NCBI GenBank assembly: GCA_021234155.1
Contig: JAJEKV010000032.1
Coordinates: 12,850,283 to 12,914,282 of the forward strand
DNA length: 64,000 nucleotides
From: Isoetes taiwanensis
Taxonomy: Eukaryota; Streptophyta; Lycopodiopsida; Isoetales; Isoetaceae
Direction of reading: 5' to 3'
Of the stretch, positions 45,830 to 57,058 are shown piece after piece. Under the pieces are notes generated by a model that saw nothing but the letters and a program-made list of their open reading frames with translations, was not told where the DNA came from and did not search any database. Position 1 is the first letter of the stretch. Each line of letters opens with the position of its first letter. Made by a program: the position numbers and the translations under genes.

Positions 45830-47310
45830 CTCACTTGGTTTTCCTTCGTTTGCATGATTTTTCCTTAAAGGAAAAATAATTAATCCTACCTAAATATTTC
45901 TTAAGCCTTGGTTTGTTTAGAACCAACACTCTACCATTGCCAACAAATTTTTTATTATAACGGCCATTAAATTCATTTTTTTTTTTCATTTTATTAAAAA
46001 AAATTCTCTGATTTTTTTCCTTTTTCTTTCTCTTTGATCTTTCGTTTCCTTTTCTCGATCAATGACGAAATATCTATCTTCTCTATGTGGAAACCTTTTT
46101 AAGCCTACCAAAAAAATCTTCTATTGTTCTCTACATAGTCAAATATTTCAATTTTTCAACCTAAAATTGTAACATCCTTATAGAAAATACATGAAACGCT
46201 TTCGAAAAAATTTATTCATAACTCAACAAAAAGAATTTATTTTCTAATCGATAAAACCTTCTTTAGCTCACAGTTCTCCCCACATTGATCCTACTCACTT
46301 TCAAAAATGTGGCGCCTCTGAATATTTGGAGTCACTCTCATATTGTTGCATTGACCCCCTTCTTCAATAGTGGCACCAACTTCCAAGATGAATATAAAAT
46401 GTTAAACATAAATCTTAATTCTTATTTTTTCCTAAATTCTCCCTTGATCATATGCTAAAAATATTATTTATATTTTGGCCCCTCCCCCAACATTTAGGAT
46501 AAAATATCCTACCCCACATTGAATTGACCTCACATTTACCATTTAGGAATCTTCATGAACTTTATAAACTACCTTCTTTAAATTGAAATAAATTGATTTT
46601 TATCCCATTCATTTAGCTTTCGTCGACGCCAGCCTAAAGTTATTGTGACAGAGACCTCAATTTACCATTCAATAATTAATTCATGAATTCTATAAAGAAG
46701 TTTCCTACTTCCATCCACTTAACTTCGTTCACTCGAGCATAAAGTTAGTGATAGAATCATAGTCCATTGACAAATAAGTTGTTTAGATAATGTTCCAAAT
46801 ATCAATAGAATGGTGACGTAATTCTCTTGTAAATATCAAACTTTTGTCCAGTTAGATGAAGACTCCAAAATGTTGTGCAAGAACCTTCCTTTTCAAACAA
46901 TCCATCATAAGACCGTGAAACTCACTTTGTACATAGTCCCTTGGTTACCATGTGGACAATAAAAATCAATTCTATTTCACTTTTTGTCCACCATGATGTT
47001 AAACTCATGTTTTACACTAATCATCATGAGTGAACACAACCTAAACATGATAAAATGGGTCTGTAGATTAGCTCGAAATCTACATTGAGGAATATGTGGT
47101 GGTCCATTAGCCATAGTGTGCCAAGTTGGCCAATGGGTTCATGCATAAGGACATTGTCATGTGCATAGTTCAACATTTGTTCTATGCACTAGTTAGAAGC
47201 TTTTTTGTACATGAAATTTCTTTGTGTGCCTCCAATGCAATGCTTGTGATATTGTTTCGTAAGGTCCACCTTGATGTCCATAATGATTAATTAGTATCGT
47301 AAAGTGTAGA
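45830..47310. repeat. Long dispersed repeat R4, copy 4
   Basis: The most complete copy apart from 29.85-31.2 kb. It ends with the shared GGGTTCATGCATAAG and CTCCAATGCAATG segments (47126 and 47230) seen at 31005 and 31110. The minus strand is frame-broken throughout. Confidence 0.7.
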
Positions 47311-47940
47311 TATGTTTAAAAACGAAAGATGCTAAGCTATTATAATCATATCTATCTTACGTACATAATCATGCTAGGTTGATGCTTTGGAATATTCACG
47401 TCACCAAGCCACCAACCCTAATCGTCCATTTCTCTCTCATCTTGGTCATCTTGGTCATCTATCTATCTATCTATCTGCACCGCTTTATTTCGTCTTTGCC
47501 AATGTTCCAGGTTGTATCCAGCTCGCATCGACGTGACGGCAATACCAGCTATGTAGACAATGCTTTGAGAGAATCTGCCCTTTGCTGAATCCACTGCCAG
47601 ACCTAGGTCGACGCCGTTGGAACAAGGGCGCTATACAGGGAAAAAATTAAGCACACTATATATTTTTTCATAAAAAATGGTTTGGCTATATGATGTATAT
47701 TTAGCTAAACTTATTATTATCATTACATTTATATGTATGTGGACTTGGCGAAACTTTTGAATTAAGTATTCCTTTAAACTTTTACTTGGCATTTTTTTAA
47801 AATAGAAAAAGCAAGAAATGTAAATTCTCGTGACGCGGACTTGTGATATACGCACACCAAAACACCGCATAGATAGGCTTTTCATTCATCACAGCAGCAG
47901 TATACATTGGATATATAATGTTGAAGTAAGGGGGGGTAGT
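47311..47940. other. No gene; short ATCT microsatellite
   Basis: (ATCT)n at 47456-47476. ORFs on both strands are short and unrecognised. Confidence 0.45.
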
Positions 47941-47989
47941 CGACCATAGGCACAATATCGGACTACTCCATACAAAGAAAAAATGATAA

Positions 47990-48110
47990 TATCGGCAAAA
48001 GGTGAGAAAAATGGCGACAGCTTCTCATTGGGATAAAAAACCCCGCCCTTTCGGGTTTTTAAGGAAAACCCTAATGAGAAACGGTCGTCGATGCTCTCGA
48101 GAGATTGTAT
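47990..48110 (-). mobile_element. LINE family A-like 3' hairpin relic
   Basis: The minus-strand sequence TTCTCATTAGGG...TAAAAACCCGAAAGGGCGGGG...CCCAATGAGAA has the family A hairpin layout with a different outer stem. No tail or coding part is attached, so it is either a truncated relic or a related element. Confidence 0.6.
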
Positions 48111-48416
48111 GTCGCGCCCACAACACACCGAAACAGATGACCAGTCCCTTATGAAGAATCCGAATGCACACATCTTTTTTCTAACCCTGCAAATACCAAA
48201 GAACAAATGCAAGTACCCATGAGTTTCGTCAGTACACAACTCCTTGATGACGTCTAGTTATGAAGGGAATCTGGTGGTGCGGGTCTGCAAGCAGTGATGA
48301 TGATACTTTTCTTTAGGAAGTAATTATTTGAACATAAAGATTTCTAAAAGACTAAACTTTCCATTCAAACAGTTAAACATACATGCTCAGGTAGACATAT
48401 GCAGTCTATAATAATA

Positions 48417-48860
48417 TTAACAGAAAAAAAAACTCAAGATAAATACAATGGTTAGTCGGGCTTTCTCAGACTCCTTTGCTGCAGCCTTGTCAAATTTCAC
48501 ATGGGAGCTCTCAAATGCTTCAGCAATAGTGTGCATCGACACTTTTTGTTTGAGATTATCTTTGGTTTTTGGAACTTTAATTTGCCGCTCTTCTATAATA
48601 TCTGTCTCTTTGGACAATAAAGCTCTATAGTGAGGCCCATCGCATGTAAAGCAACCTTTTGTCTAGGTGTAAATTCTATACTGGTATACAGAAAGCACGA
48701 TCCGGACATGTACTTTACGTGCTGAAAGTGCTTAGTACCGTCTGGACTTGTGACGTCTAACAGAATTCCAACAAAATTGGCATATATGAACAATAGTATA
48801 TGCAGCTCCGAATGGCAAGGATCGCTGACTAGGAGCTCCAAAGGCGCGGGAACTCCCATG
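48417..48860 (-). other. Possible retroelement gag relic with zinc-knuckle-like motif
   Basis: Two overlapping minus-strand frames (48593-48859 and 48417-48690) contain KGCFTCDGPHYRALLSKE, which resembles the gag knuckle of plant gypsy elements (GCFLCDGPHRARDCPKR); a CPKR in the neighbouring frame supports a frameshift. The following VPKTKDNLKQKVSMHTIAEA is unrecognised. No protease or RT follows. It is equally possible that this is an exon of an unknown gene. Confidence 0.3.
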
Positions 48861-48902
48861 GGGGGGAGGAGATCGATGGAGTTTCCTTTAGTGATAGGCG
48901 GG

Positions 48903-48999
48903 AGAATTTAGAATTTAGAATTTAGAATTTAGAATTTAGAATTTAGAATTTAGAATTTAGAATTTAGAATTTAGAATTTAGAATTTAGAATTTAGAATT
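48903..48999. repeat. (GAATTTA)n heptanucleotide microsatellite
   Basis: Nearly 14 uninterrupted copies of a 7-base unit, flanked by GAATTG/CAATTC palindromic sequence (48995-49080). Not the plant telomere repeat TTTAGGG. Confidence 0.95.
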
Positions 49000-49115
49000 G
49001 CAATTGGAGAATTGCAACTCCGATTTACACAATTTGAACAAATTTTGCATTGTTCCAATTGAATTCTCAATTTAGAATTGTAATTCAAGTTGTTAAATCT
49101 ATCTCGTGAATTTCA

Positions 49116-52100
49116 ATGGATAGCTCCCCTGAAAGCATCGACTCAACCAAAAGAAGGATTTTCTTGCAAATTCAAACTGAAAATGGAAGAAAATCTCGAG
49201 AGAGGAAGAGACGGACAGGGAAGAAAAACAATCCTCCTGCCAATAACAAAGATTGTGGTGTTTTGAGTGAAACAAGATTCCAGGAATTGTCAAAGAATTT
49301 GGAAGACTATTTCAGTGAAATTATAGATAATTTTTCCTCAAAGGTAGACAAAGGAAAGGCAGTATCGAGATTCTTCAAGAAGATCAAACATCTTCCACTA
49401 GATGTTGATGTGGCTAGATGTTGATGTGGCAAATCCAAAGGAAAATGCCCTTATGAGGAATTTAATTTTGAATGTGAAAGAGACTTTTTAAGCTTAAAAT
49501 TATGATAGAAATACTGATGTTCTTCAAGCGAAAAGGAGTACACTACAAATGGCTGCACCTTCAACAAAGGGAGTGAATTAATTAGCAATGGCAAGGCTTC
49601 TGTCTATTTCAAGAAGAATTGTGGCAGCAACATTTCAGAGACGTGTGTATGCGGAATTTGAAGCAGGTCCTTGGTCAATGTTTCAAAGGAGAAAAAGGTC
49701 TGATGCACTTTCAGATGAAGCAATAGCTAAGGTAAAGAATTTTTGGGATGAGAATACTAGGATCTCACCATATAAAAAACATGTGAAAAAAAAAATGTGA
49801 GTGAAACAGGTGAAAAGATTGACCATCCTATTCATTTGCTGTAGGCGGTACAAATAAGCACTTTCTGCAAATTTTCTTTCTGTATTTTGCATGATAATGT
49901 TGTTGAACCTATGTTATGATCAGTTGTAGTTCTATCTTCAATTCAAAAAAGAATATCTTGAGTTCAATATATGTCAGCAAACTTTTGAGAAGCTTAAATC
50001 CTAGCTATATTAGGAGATTGCAAGAAAGAGAGACTTGCTGCTGCCAGTACCACATGCACCTTGATTTTGTCATGCAAGCAATTAATAACATGAGGTATAA
50101 TCCATATAGTGTGCATAATGATTGCAAATGCACATGCAGAGTATGTGGTCAGGGTCCAACAAGCAATGCTAAGGACAATATTTTCAAATCTACAAGTGAG
50201 TATTGGAGAAACGTGGTATGTCCCAAAATAGAAGCGGATGAATGGCACAAACATGCATGTTTGATGCAAACCTGCAAGAAATATGGTCTCAAGAGGTAAA
50301 TGACTAACATGTCCCATTTATTGTTTAACTTTGCAATTCTTTAATATCTAGCTTCAATATTCTCTTACAATACTTTCTCTACTCCACTTTATACAGGATG
50401 GCAAAGTGTCCAAGGGAGAGCAGTAAATCATTAGAAAACTTGGTGGATTGCAAATTTTTTGAAAAAGTTAGTGTCGAGTTTGTGGTAGGAGGCTCACGTC
50501 ATTTATACTTGTGGATTCTACTACTTGCAGCAAGAAGCCGTTTCTAAAAGAAACCCTAAGAAAAAACCAACTAAAGTTACAAGGTTGGCCTACAAGACTG
50601 ATACCCCTTTTGAATTTTAGGAACATGCAAGAAAAACAATGGCCTCATTTGTGCCACACAACTACAATGCTCATTGGTAAGCCAAACAATTCAGACAATG
50701 TTTGGGAAGTTTTGGAGAAGACATAATAGTTTTTATAATTCATTTTGCATAAAACTATGGTTTCAAAATTCAGCAGGAAGCGCAATCATGTCACTGGTAC
50801 AATGATCAGGTATCCACTTTAGTTCATATCACTTACAGGTTTGGAAGGACACACATAAGTTATGAAAGATAAGAGGTGGATGGCAATAACATCAAGAAGA
50901 AAAGAAAAGATATGAAGCAAAAGGATGATAATAGAGAAATTATAAAAGACTGCCACTTCAAACATGCCACTTCGTTGGAGGCAAATGGTATTCAATATTC
51001 CAAGCATTACGTATGGCCAGATGGTTGTTCATCTGAATTTCAGTCTTCAAGACCATTCTATTTCTTAGGTAGGTGGTACAGAGATCATGGGAAGGAGATT
51101 ATTTGGAATTTTTTTGGCAGCTCGCATGGAAAAGGTGAGCATGATGGCCAAGGAGCAGTGGTAAAAAGATTTCTCACAAAGGAACAACTCAAGTATAACG
51201 AAAGAAAACTCCAATGTGCTGCAGATGTGGTTCGATTTCTAAATGGATTCTTTACCAACAACTCATCTGATTCTGATATACATAAGTAAATACTGTCACA
51301 TGTAAGTACTTAAAGCACTTGAAGCACTTATACCTGTATTTTATAGAAATTATTTTGCATGCTTTTTACGTATGTTTGTGATAATTTAATAGTTTTGTAC
51401 ATATTGAATTTGATTTATGTGCAAATATAATATTTTGAACTTTATTTCTTTCATTCTTCTTGAACTTTTTACTTACCTTTACATCATTTAGGCACTTTTG
51501 AACATTTATTGCATGCAAGTTCTTTTAGGAAATCGATCCTCAGAGTATAGATAGATCAGAAAGGTATTATGCTCAAACTCTCAAAGGAACAAATCAAATT
51601 CATTGCATTCGGCATTTTTATAGAGAAAATCCTTTGAAAGTTGCGCATAGACCTTTGTCATGTTTTTGCATGTCTTGCCAGCAAGGAAAGCAGGTCTCTT
51701 GCAGTATCAAATCTCCTATAGGAGGTTGGGTGACAAATGAGTTGGTTCCAACAAAAGCACAGCTACGGGAAATTCTTGAAAATGACATAGAGTCTGAAGA
51801 TGAGGAGATAGATAGTGAAGATGATGGTGACCATGAACTGATCAGTTCTAATGTGGAAGTAGGAGACAATTTTGCAGTAAATACAGAGGAAGACAATGAA
51901 GAGGGTGTAGACTTTTATGTCCTAAAATGTATTGAGCCCCAAAGAACATATTACTAGATAATTATGAAGATAGCTAGGGTTGTTTTTGGAATTGGTGAGG
52001 TCATACTTTCTAGATACTATTACAAACAATTGGAAGGAGAATTAAGATTTCAACTTCTTCAAGACAAGCCACTGGCTACAGTCTGCAGCCACCTCGTTAG

Positions 52101-52200
52101 GCTTGGCAAATTTAGCATGACTTTGGTGAAACATAACTTGTATAACATGGATGAACAGACATACCAACAAATAATGAGTAGCATGTCTTCAAGTTGCTAA
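49116..52200 (+). pseudogene. Decayed intron-containing transposase-like gene, invertebrate-type family
   Basis: Exon-like blocks, in order. 49116-49800: RRIVAATFQRR, KVKNFWDENTRISPYKKHVK. About 49975-50299: LNPSYIRRLQERETCCCQYH, CRVCGQGP. 50399-51289: MAKCPRESSKS, TDTPFEF, HNYNAHW, KQFRQCLG, FKIQQEAQSCHWYNDQ, WPDGCSSEFQSSRPF, WNFFGSSHGKGEHDG, GAVVKRFLTKEQLK. 51524-52200: GTNQIHCIRHFYRENPLK, HRPLSCFCMSCQQG and a C-terminal YYYKQLEGELRF. I associate this architecture (SP.KK, C.CxYH, DFAENY.F..QNE.Q..HW, DG....F, W.FF..SHGK...DG.G..VKR, RPLSCFC..C) with an uncharacterised RNase H-like/transposase-like family abundant in cnidarians and other invertebrates. Lesions: a 16-bp duplication at 49399, in-frame stops near 50617, 50677, 50743, 50870 and 51955. 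GT-AG boundaries argue against a retrocopy. Confidence 0.6.
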
Positions 52201-52680
52201 CAATTTAGAAAAATAGTGATTAAGTTGTATGTACGTATGAAAATCATATCAGTGTAAATAGAGCATCAATTGTGCAAAAAAGATCTAAAATATTCACTGC
52301 TTCACCTGGAAATTTGCTATTTTCATCCAGAAAACTTAACCAAACATGATCATGTTCATATTATATATCATCAGAAAGATCCCAGAGAGGGCTTTCCAAC
52401 GCAATAAAAAACACATAAAACAGAGTTCTAATTCAAAAGCTATGATAAAAAGCATAGTACCATCAAATCTGCACTTTGGAAAAAGGTATTCGGATTGAAA
52501 TTTACAAAAATCACGTACTTATCTTGATAGATCTGGGTGAAGTTATATGCCAATGGAAAGCTCTCTACATATCTTTCCAAAAAGCCCAAGATTATCTGAA
52601 TCTGACTTTTGTAGCTCAAGTTATGAGCATGGAAACAACTTTGACATTCTCTCTTTAGGGCTTCTCTTCAACCCATGAGA
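52201..52680. other. Spacer without recognisable gene
   Basis: AT-rich. The 60-codon ORF at 52476-52658 is unrecognised. Confidence 0.4.
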
Positions 52681-55600
52681 TTTGATCCCTTGACTGATGA
52701 TATATTGCAGCTGCGTCCTGCAGAAGCAGCTTGGCCACGGACATCAGATGACAATCAGGTCACACGCTATGGTAGACAATTGCTTTTGCTCTGTGGTATC
52801 TTTGACCTGGTAATCTGCAATGGACCGGCACGGTGGCCGATCCACCCTTAAAGAGCACTTGTAGACAGGAAAACCAGGGGGGAGGATCTAGCGTGGTGGA
52901 CTATGTGCTGGTGCCTGAGCAGGATATGCATGTCGTCAAGCACTTCCAGGTGGGAACAACTAATAGGGATGAAGAGATCGACTCAGACCACTTACCACTT
53001 TACTTGAAGTTGGCTTGGCAGGTTGTGCGAACCCCCTGTGCCACAACTCCTCACATGCCTCATTTGCGATTGGATTATGAACATGCGGGGCTTATGCCCG
53101 GATGCTTATAGATGACCGGCAGAAATTTTGCAATATCCTACACTAGAGCAACGAACGGCCGTTCTACCGACCGATGTGCTTAGGGACTGCGAGAGAGATG
53201 CTTTGGGATAAGCGCCCGCGACGGACCTCCAGAACACAACCTTCCCACGTAATCAATGGTTTGATGCGAGTGCAAGGAACACAAACGCCGGCTCCGCCAA
53301 GTCCACGCACCATTTTTACGCCCACATGCGGTCCGGACAATACCGCGTCTTCCTTAAAGATAAGAAAGCCGGTACATTGCAAAGACATCAAAGGGAAATG
53401 TTTTATCTCACGGAACGTCACCCCGGGACCTTCCTCGGGCGAAGGGTTCTTAGAAAGCGATGATGACCCACGGGGAACATCACTCCCGGCGGTGGAGGCA
53501 ATACTTGCAACAACTATCGACCCTCGGGGTGCACATGCGGCATTACCCCCGCAAGAAGGCCCGATCTTTGGAAATCACAGATTCGGGCGTGGAACAAGGC
53601 TTACGGCGTCTTGCCAATGGGAAAGCCCGGACCTGGATGGCATGCAAAGCGTAATTGCTTAAGTGGGCGGGGCCGTCCATAATACCGATCTTGCTGACCG
53701 CCTTGTTCAACAAGGCATTCTGAGGAAGGCTTCCGATGCGATGGACCAATAGCGAGTTGTTCCCATCTAAAGGCGGTGACCCAGACCGCCCCCAATTACC
53801 GAACAATCATGGTCGGATTCGGTGTTTGCAAAATTGCTTGCTGGGATTCTCGAGCAGCAGTTGACGGGCTGGGCAGAGGCAGCAGAGATACGGGCCCTCA
53901 CCCAGGCAGGATTCAGACCCCGACACTCAACCATTGACCACATCTTCACATTGCGAGCTCTGGTTGAAGCGGCCGAGGAACCGTCGGGATCTATATTGTT
54001 GCCGTGGATTTTGCAAAGGCATTTGACACCGTGCCTCGGGAAAAACTATGGGCAAGATTGCGGCAATTACCGGGGTTCCGGTAGATTTGCGAGAATGCGA
54101 TTAATGCGGGCTTTATGAAAGATGCTCTGTCGGTTTTTGCGGCCGACAAGCCAACCATTTGATAGTAGTATCGGGGTTCGCGGGGATGCCCTCTCTCCCC
54201 AACATTGTTTGGGCTTTACATTGATCAATTAGAGAGCTGGCTTTGGCGATAATGGGGGCGACGGGGCTCACCTTCTCTACCGGATCATCAAGCGGTTAAT
54301 ATATCGATGATGTGGACCTCTAGCTTACACACCAGCGGACATGCAACGACATCTCGATGCCACGGACACATTTTGTCAAGCAAGCGATATCTTGGCGTCA
54401 ACTTGGCCAAGACTAAGGTGGTTTTCATATCATCTTCACGACGGTAGGATCCCCTCCTTCCGATTCGAGGGCGAATGTGGAAGTAGCATCCACATACAAA
54501 TATTTGGGAGTGGAGTTTCCGTCTACTATGCCTTTGGGACACATCCATACTGACTCACGAAGTTATTTACACGGGCTGGAAAGCACTATATGCAATGCAA
54601 AACAATAGTCATAGAGCGGAGTTGTATGATTGGACCCATCAGTCACACTGTTCAAAGTCTTAGTGGAGCCCGTCCTTTTATACGGGGGTGGAAGTATGGG
54701 GCCCGATGAGTATCCCTCGCTACTTGGAATGACTTGGAGCGGTGCGAGAAAGCCTTCTTGGTAATGCGAGCACTAGGGGTGAAGTCCACAGTCCCATATC
54801 AAATTCTCTTGCAGAAGCGGGATTCTTGCCTCTTTGAGGGCGGCCCTTGATCGCCACATTGTCTATTTTCGGAAGGTGGTCAACATGGACGATGCTCGTC
54901 TCCCAAAACTAGCTTATATCATGGCAATGGGGCCACAGCGCCTCAAGGCCTCTTTGGAGGGAAAAGAGAGCTCAATGGATGGCTAGATGGAATGTGCGGG
55001 AGGAGGTGCATACATGTGCAAGCGAGGCGGTCGCCATAGCTTGAGGCAATATCTTGACGCTTGCTTCATCGGCAAGCTTTGGGATGCCAGCGCCCTTGAA
55101 CAGTCAAGGCAAAGACACTACCCGGCGCCACATAAATCCCACATTGGAAGCGAGGCCCACAATGCTACATGCGCACCCACTTGCCCATGAAAAGACCTTG
55201 GACTCATTGCCTCCATTCGCGAGGGGCACATCATCTTCGAATTGAGACAGCGGATGGATTGGTGAGCCACGTCGGGGCGGAGCTCTGTCAACGCCGCCAA
55301 ATGGGAGTCATTGAGGATGAATCTCATACCCTTCAAAGTTGCCCAAAGATATGATCAAATCCGGACGCGCTATGCCGAGTTGGTCGCCCGCCCAGCCGCT
55401 ACATGTGACATTGAGCACGCGGCATCCGATGCGGATGCTAGGATCATACCGCCGAGGAGGTCATGGACATGCGAGATCAGCTATGTCCTCGGGCACACAC
55501 TTGACATGTACATACACATTTATTTCATGATGATGTATACTTGTACAGTTTGACAGCATTCTTATTACTGCCACGGTTTTTCCCTCGAAAACCCTTCGGG

Positions 55601-55715
55601 GCGGGGGTTTTTTAACCCGGACAGTAATAAGTTTGCTGTGCTTCTTCTGGGTCCCATAGGCCGATTGGTCTCAGTGGACGATAAAAAAACTATTCTATTC
55701 TATTCTATTCTTCTT
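52681..55715 (+). mobile_element. LINE family A, longest copy: endonuclease, RT, zinc motif, hairpin, tail
   Basis: Plus-strand ORF2 remains in order. The C-terminal half of an AP-type endonuclease comes first (RYGRQLLLLCGIFDLVICNG, STCRQENQGGGSSVVDYVLV, DSDHLPLYLKL, about 52690-53020). Then a linker and RT: FAKAFDTVP at about 54010, DALSPQHC-type GCPLSP region at about 54190, and DDV near 54307. A connection region follows, then a broken C-terminal motif at about 55230-55345 (GVIEDESHTLQSCP). The 3' UTR hairpin is at 55560-55630, then GGTCTCAGTGGACGATA and a (CTATT)n tail at 55692-55712. Many frameshifts; dead. The sequence is GC-rich with many CpG-type substitutions relative to the minus-strand copy at 26-1712. 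The endonuclease indicates target-primed retrotransposition; the 5' end is missing. Confidence 0.9.
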
Positions 55716-56000
55716 TATCTATTTTTAGTGACTATACAATGATTTGGTAAAAAATAACCTCTGATAAAAATCTTTTTGATTAAAACCTTTTTTTTTTCAA
55801 CCAAAAAATTATAAAAAAACGTGCAAACGTAATGGTGTATTATACTACAATACCATTGCAAACTATATACTTTTAATTCCATAATTTTTTGGTTCCAAAT
55901 TTAGCTTGAGCATGAGACTTGTGATACCCTATTTTGAGTAACGAAGGTATTTAAAATTCTTGCAAGCTATCAAATTTAGCATACAAGGATGCATTTGAAA
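55716..56000. other. AT-rich spacer
   Basis: Nothing recognisable. Confidence 0.4.
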
Positions 56001-56004
56001 TCGA

Positions 56005-56300
56005 CTTTCAGTTATCTGTGATCCATCTTGCTGGCACCGCAGACAAAGATGCAGCTCATTGTTCGTACTGTCAGGAACTTCATCTGGGGTGGCACTGAAG
56101 AAGGAGCTGATATTAAAATTAGTTGGGCGAAGTGCATTATGCCTAAACTTTGTGGGGGGTTGGGGATGATTCACTTTCTTCTCCAGAGCAAGGTGCTGAT
56201 TTCTAAGTTTACATGGCGGATTCTAAATAATGCTGATAATTCTCCAGGTCTGCGTCTCATTTACCATCCTTCAACCATTCCGCAAATGCCGCAGTAAGCT
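56005..56300 (+). mobile_element. L1-like LINE fragment (post-RT region)
   Basis: The frame at 56028-56297 reads VRNFIWGGTEEG, KISWAKCIMPKLCGGLGMIH, LLQSKVLISKFTWRILN. This is the conserved plant L1 segment (.FIWGG......SW..C.PK..GGLG......QSK.LI.KF.WR) downstream of RT. It corresponds to the part of family B at about 61.7-61.85 kb. No tail is attached. Confidence 0.8.
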
Positions 56301-57041
56301 CTGGTAGTCTTATGTCTCTACCTTGCCGATGTAGCTTAATGTGGACCTCTATACAGCAGAAAGATAATAAAGCGGTCTAATTTGAGCAGTAGAATAGGTA
56401 AAAATATTCACTTGGTTAAATGCAATTCTTATAGATGAATGCATTAGAGGAGAGGGCTGGCATTTTGTTCCGGCTACTGATTATAAATGCGGGTTATAAA
56501 TTACTTACTCGTAATTGTGGCCATATTAGGGACAAGTGAGGATAACTTATGCTGGATAATTTGGCCTGTTTAACATTATGTACAGTTCGAACAGTCTTCT
56601 GAGTTGTAAAAGGCCACATGCTTCAAGTTAATTTGGCATGTCTCTGAGAAATAGCCCTAGCCATAATAGTGAAGCCCTCTGAACTAAGCATAGTGCTCAG
56701 GAGTGCAGTAACATTTTTTCTAGTTTCTACTGATACGTAAAGAATAATGCCTTAATTTTGCTTTTTGGAATATTTTTCTGAAGGGTTCACTATTTATTTC
56801 TGATCATAATGGCATTGTGATGGATGACGTTTGATAAAATAGAGATGAGATGCACTTCCAAATGGTTGCCACTATAAATTTGCTTGTAATATCCAACTTA
56901 CATCAAAAGGCTCATCTCCCCAACTCTAAATTTGCTTGTAATGTCCAATTTAACTCATAAGAATGTCTGACATTAGCATATCAGAATTGTGCCCAGTATA
57001 GAAAAAATGTACCTGGCAAGCATGTCTTTGCCACGACAATG
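56301..57041. other. No recognisable gene
   Basis: AT-rich; a TAAATTTGCTTGTAAT(A/G)TCCAA segment is duplicated at about 56875 and 56930. Confidence 0.4.
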
Positions 57042-57058
57042 AATATTCACAACAGGAA
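57042..57058. repeat. Left target-site duplication of LINE D insertion
   Basis: AATATTCACAACAGGAA, repeated exactly at 57974-57990. Confidence 0.92.

Noticed and set aside
48903-48999. Telomere-type interstitial repeat
   Set aside because: The unit is GAATTTA, not TTTAGGG or a known plant variant.
53174-53662. 162-codon plus-strand ORF as an independent gene
   Set aside because: It lies inside the family A LINE between endonuclease and RT and is best explained as its linker region in a shifted frame.
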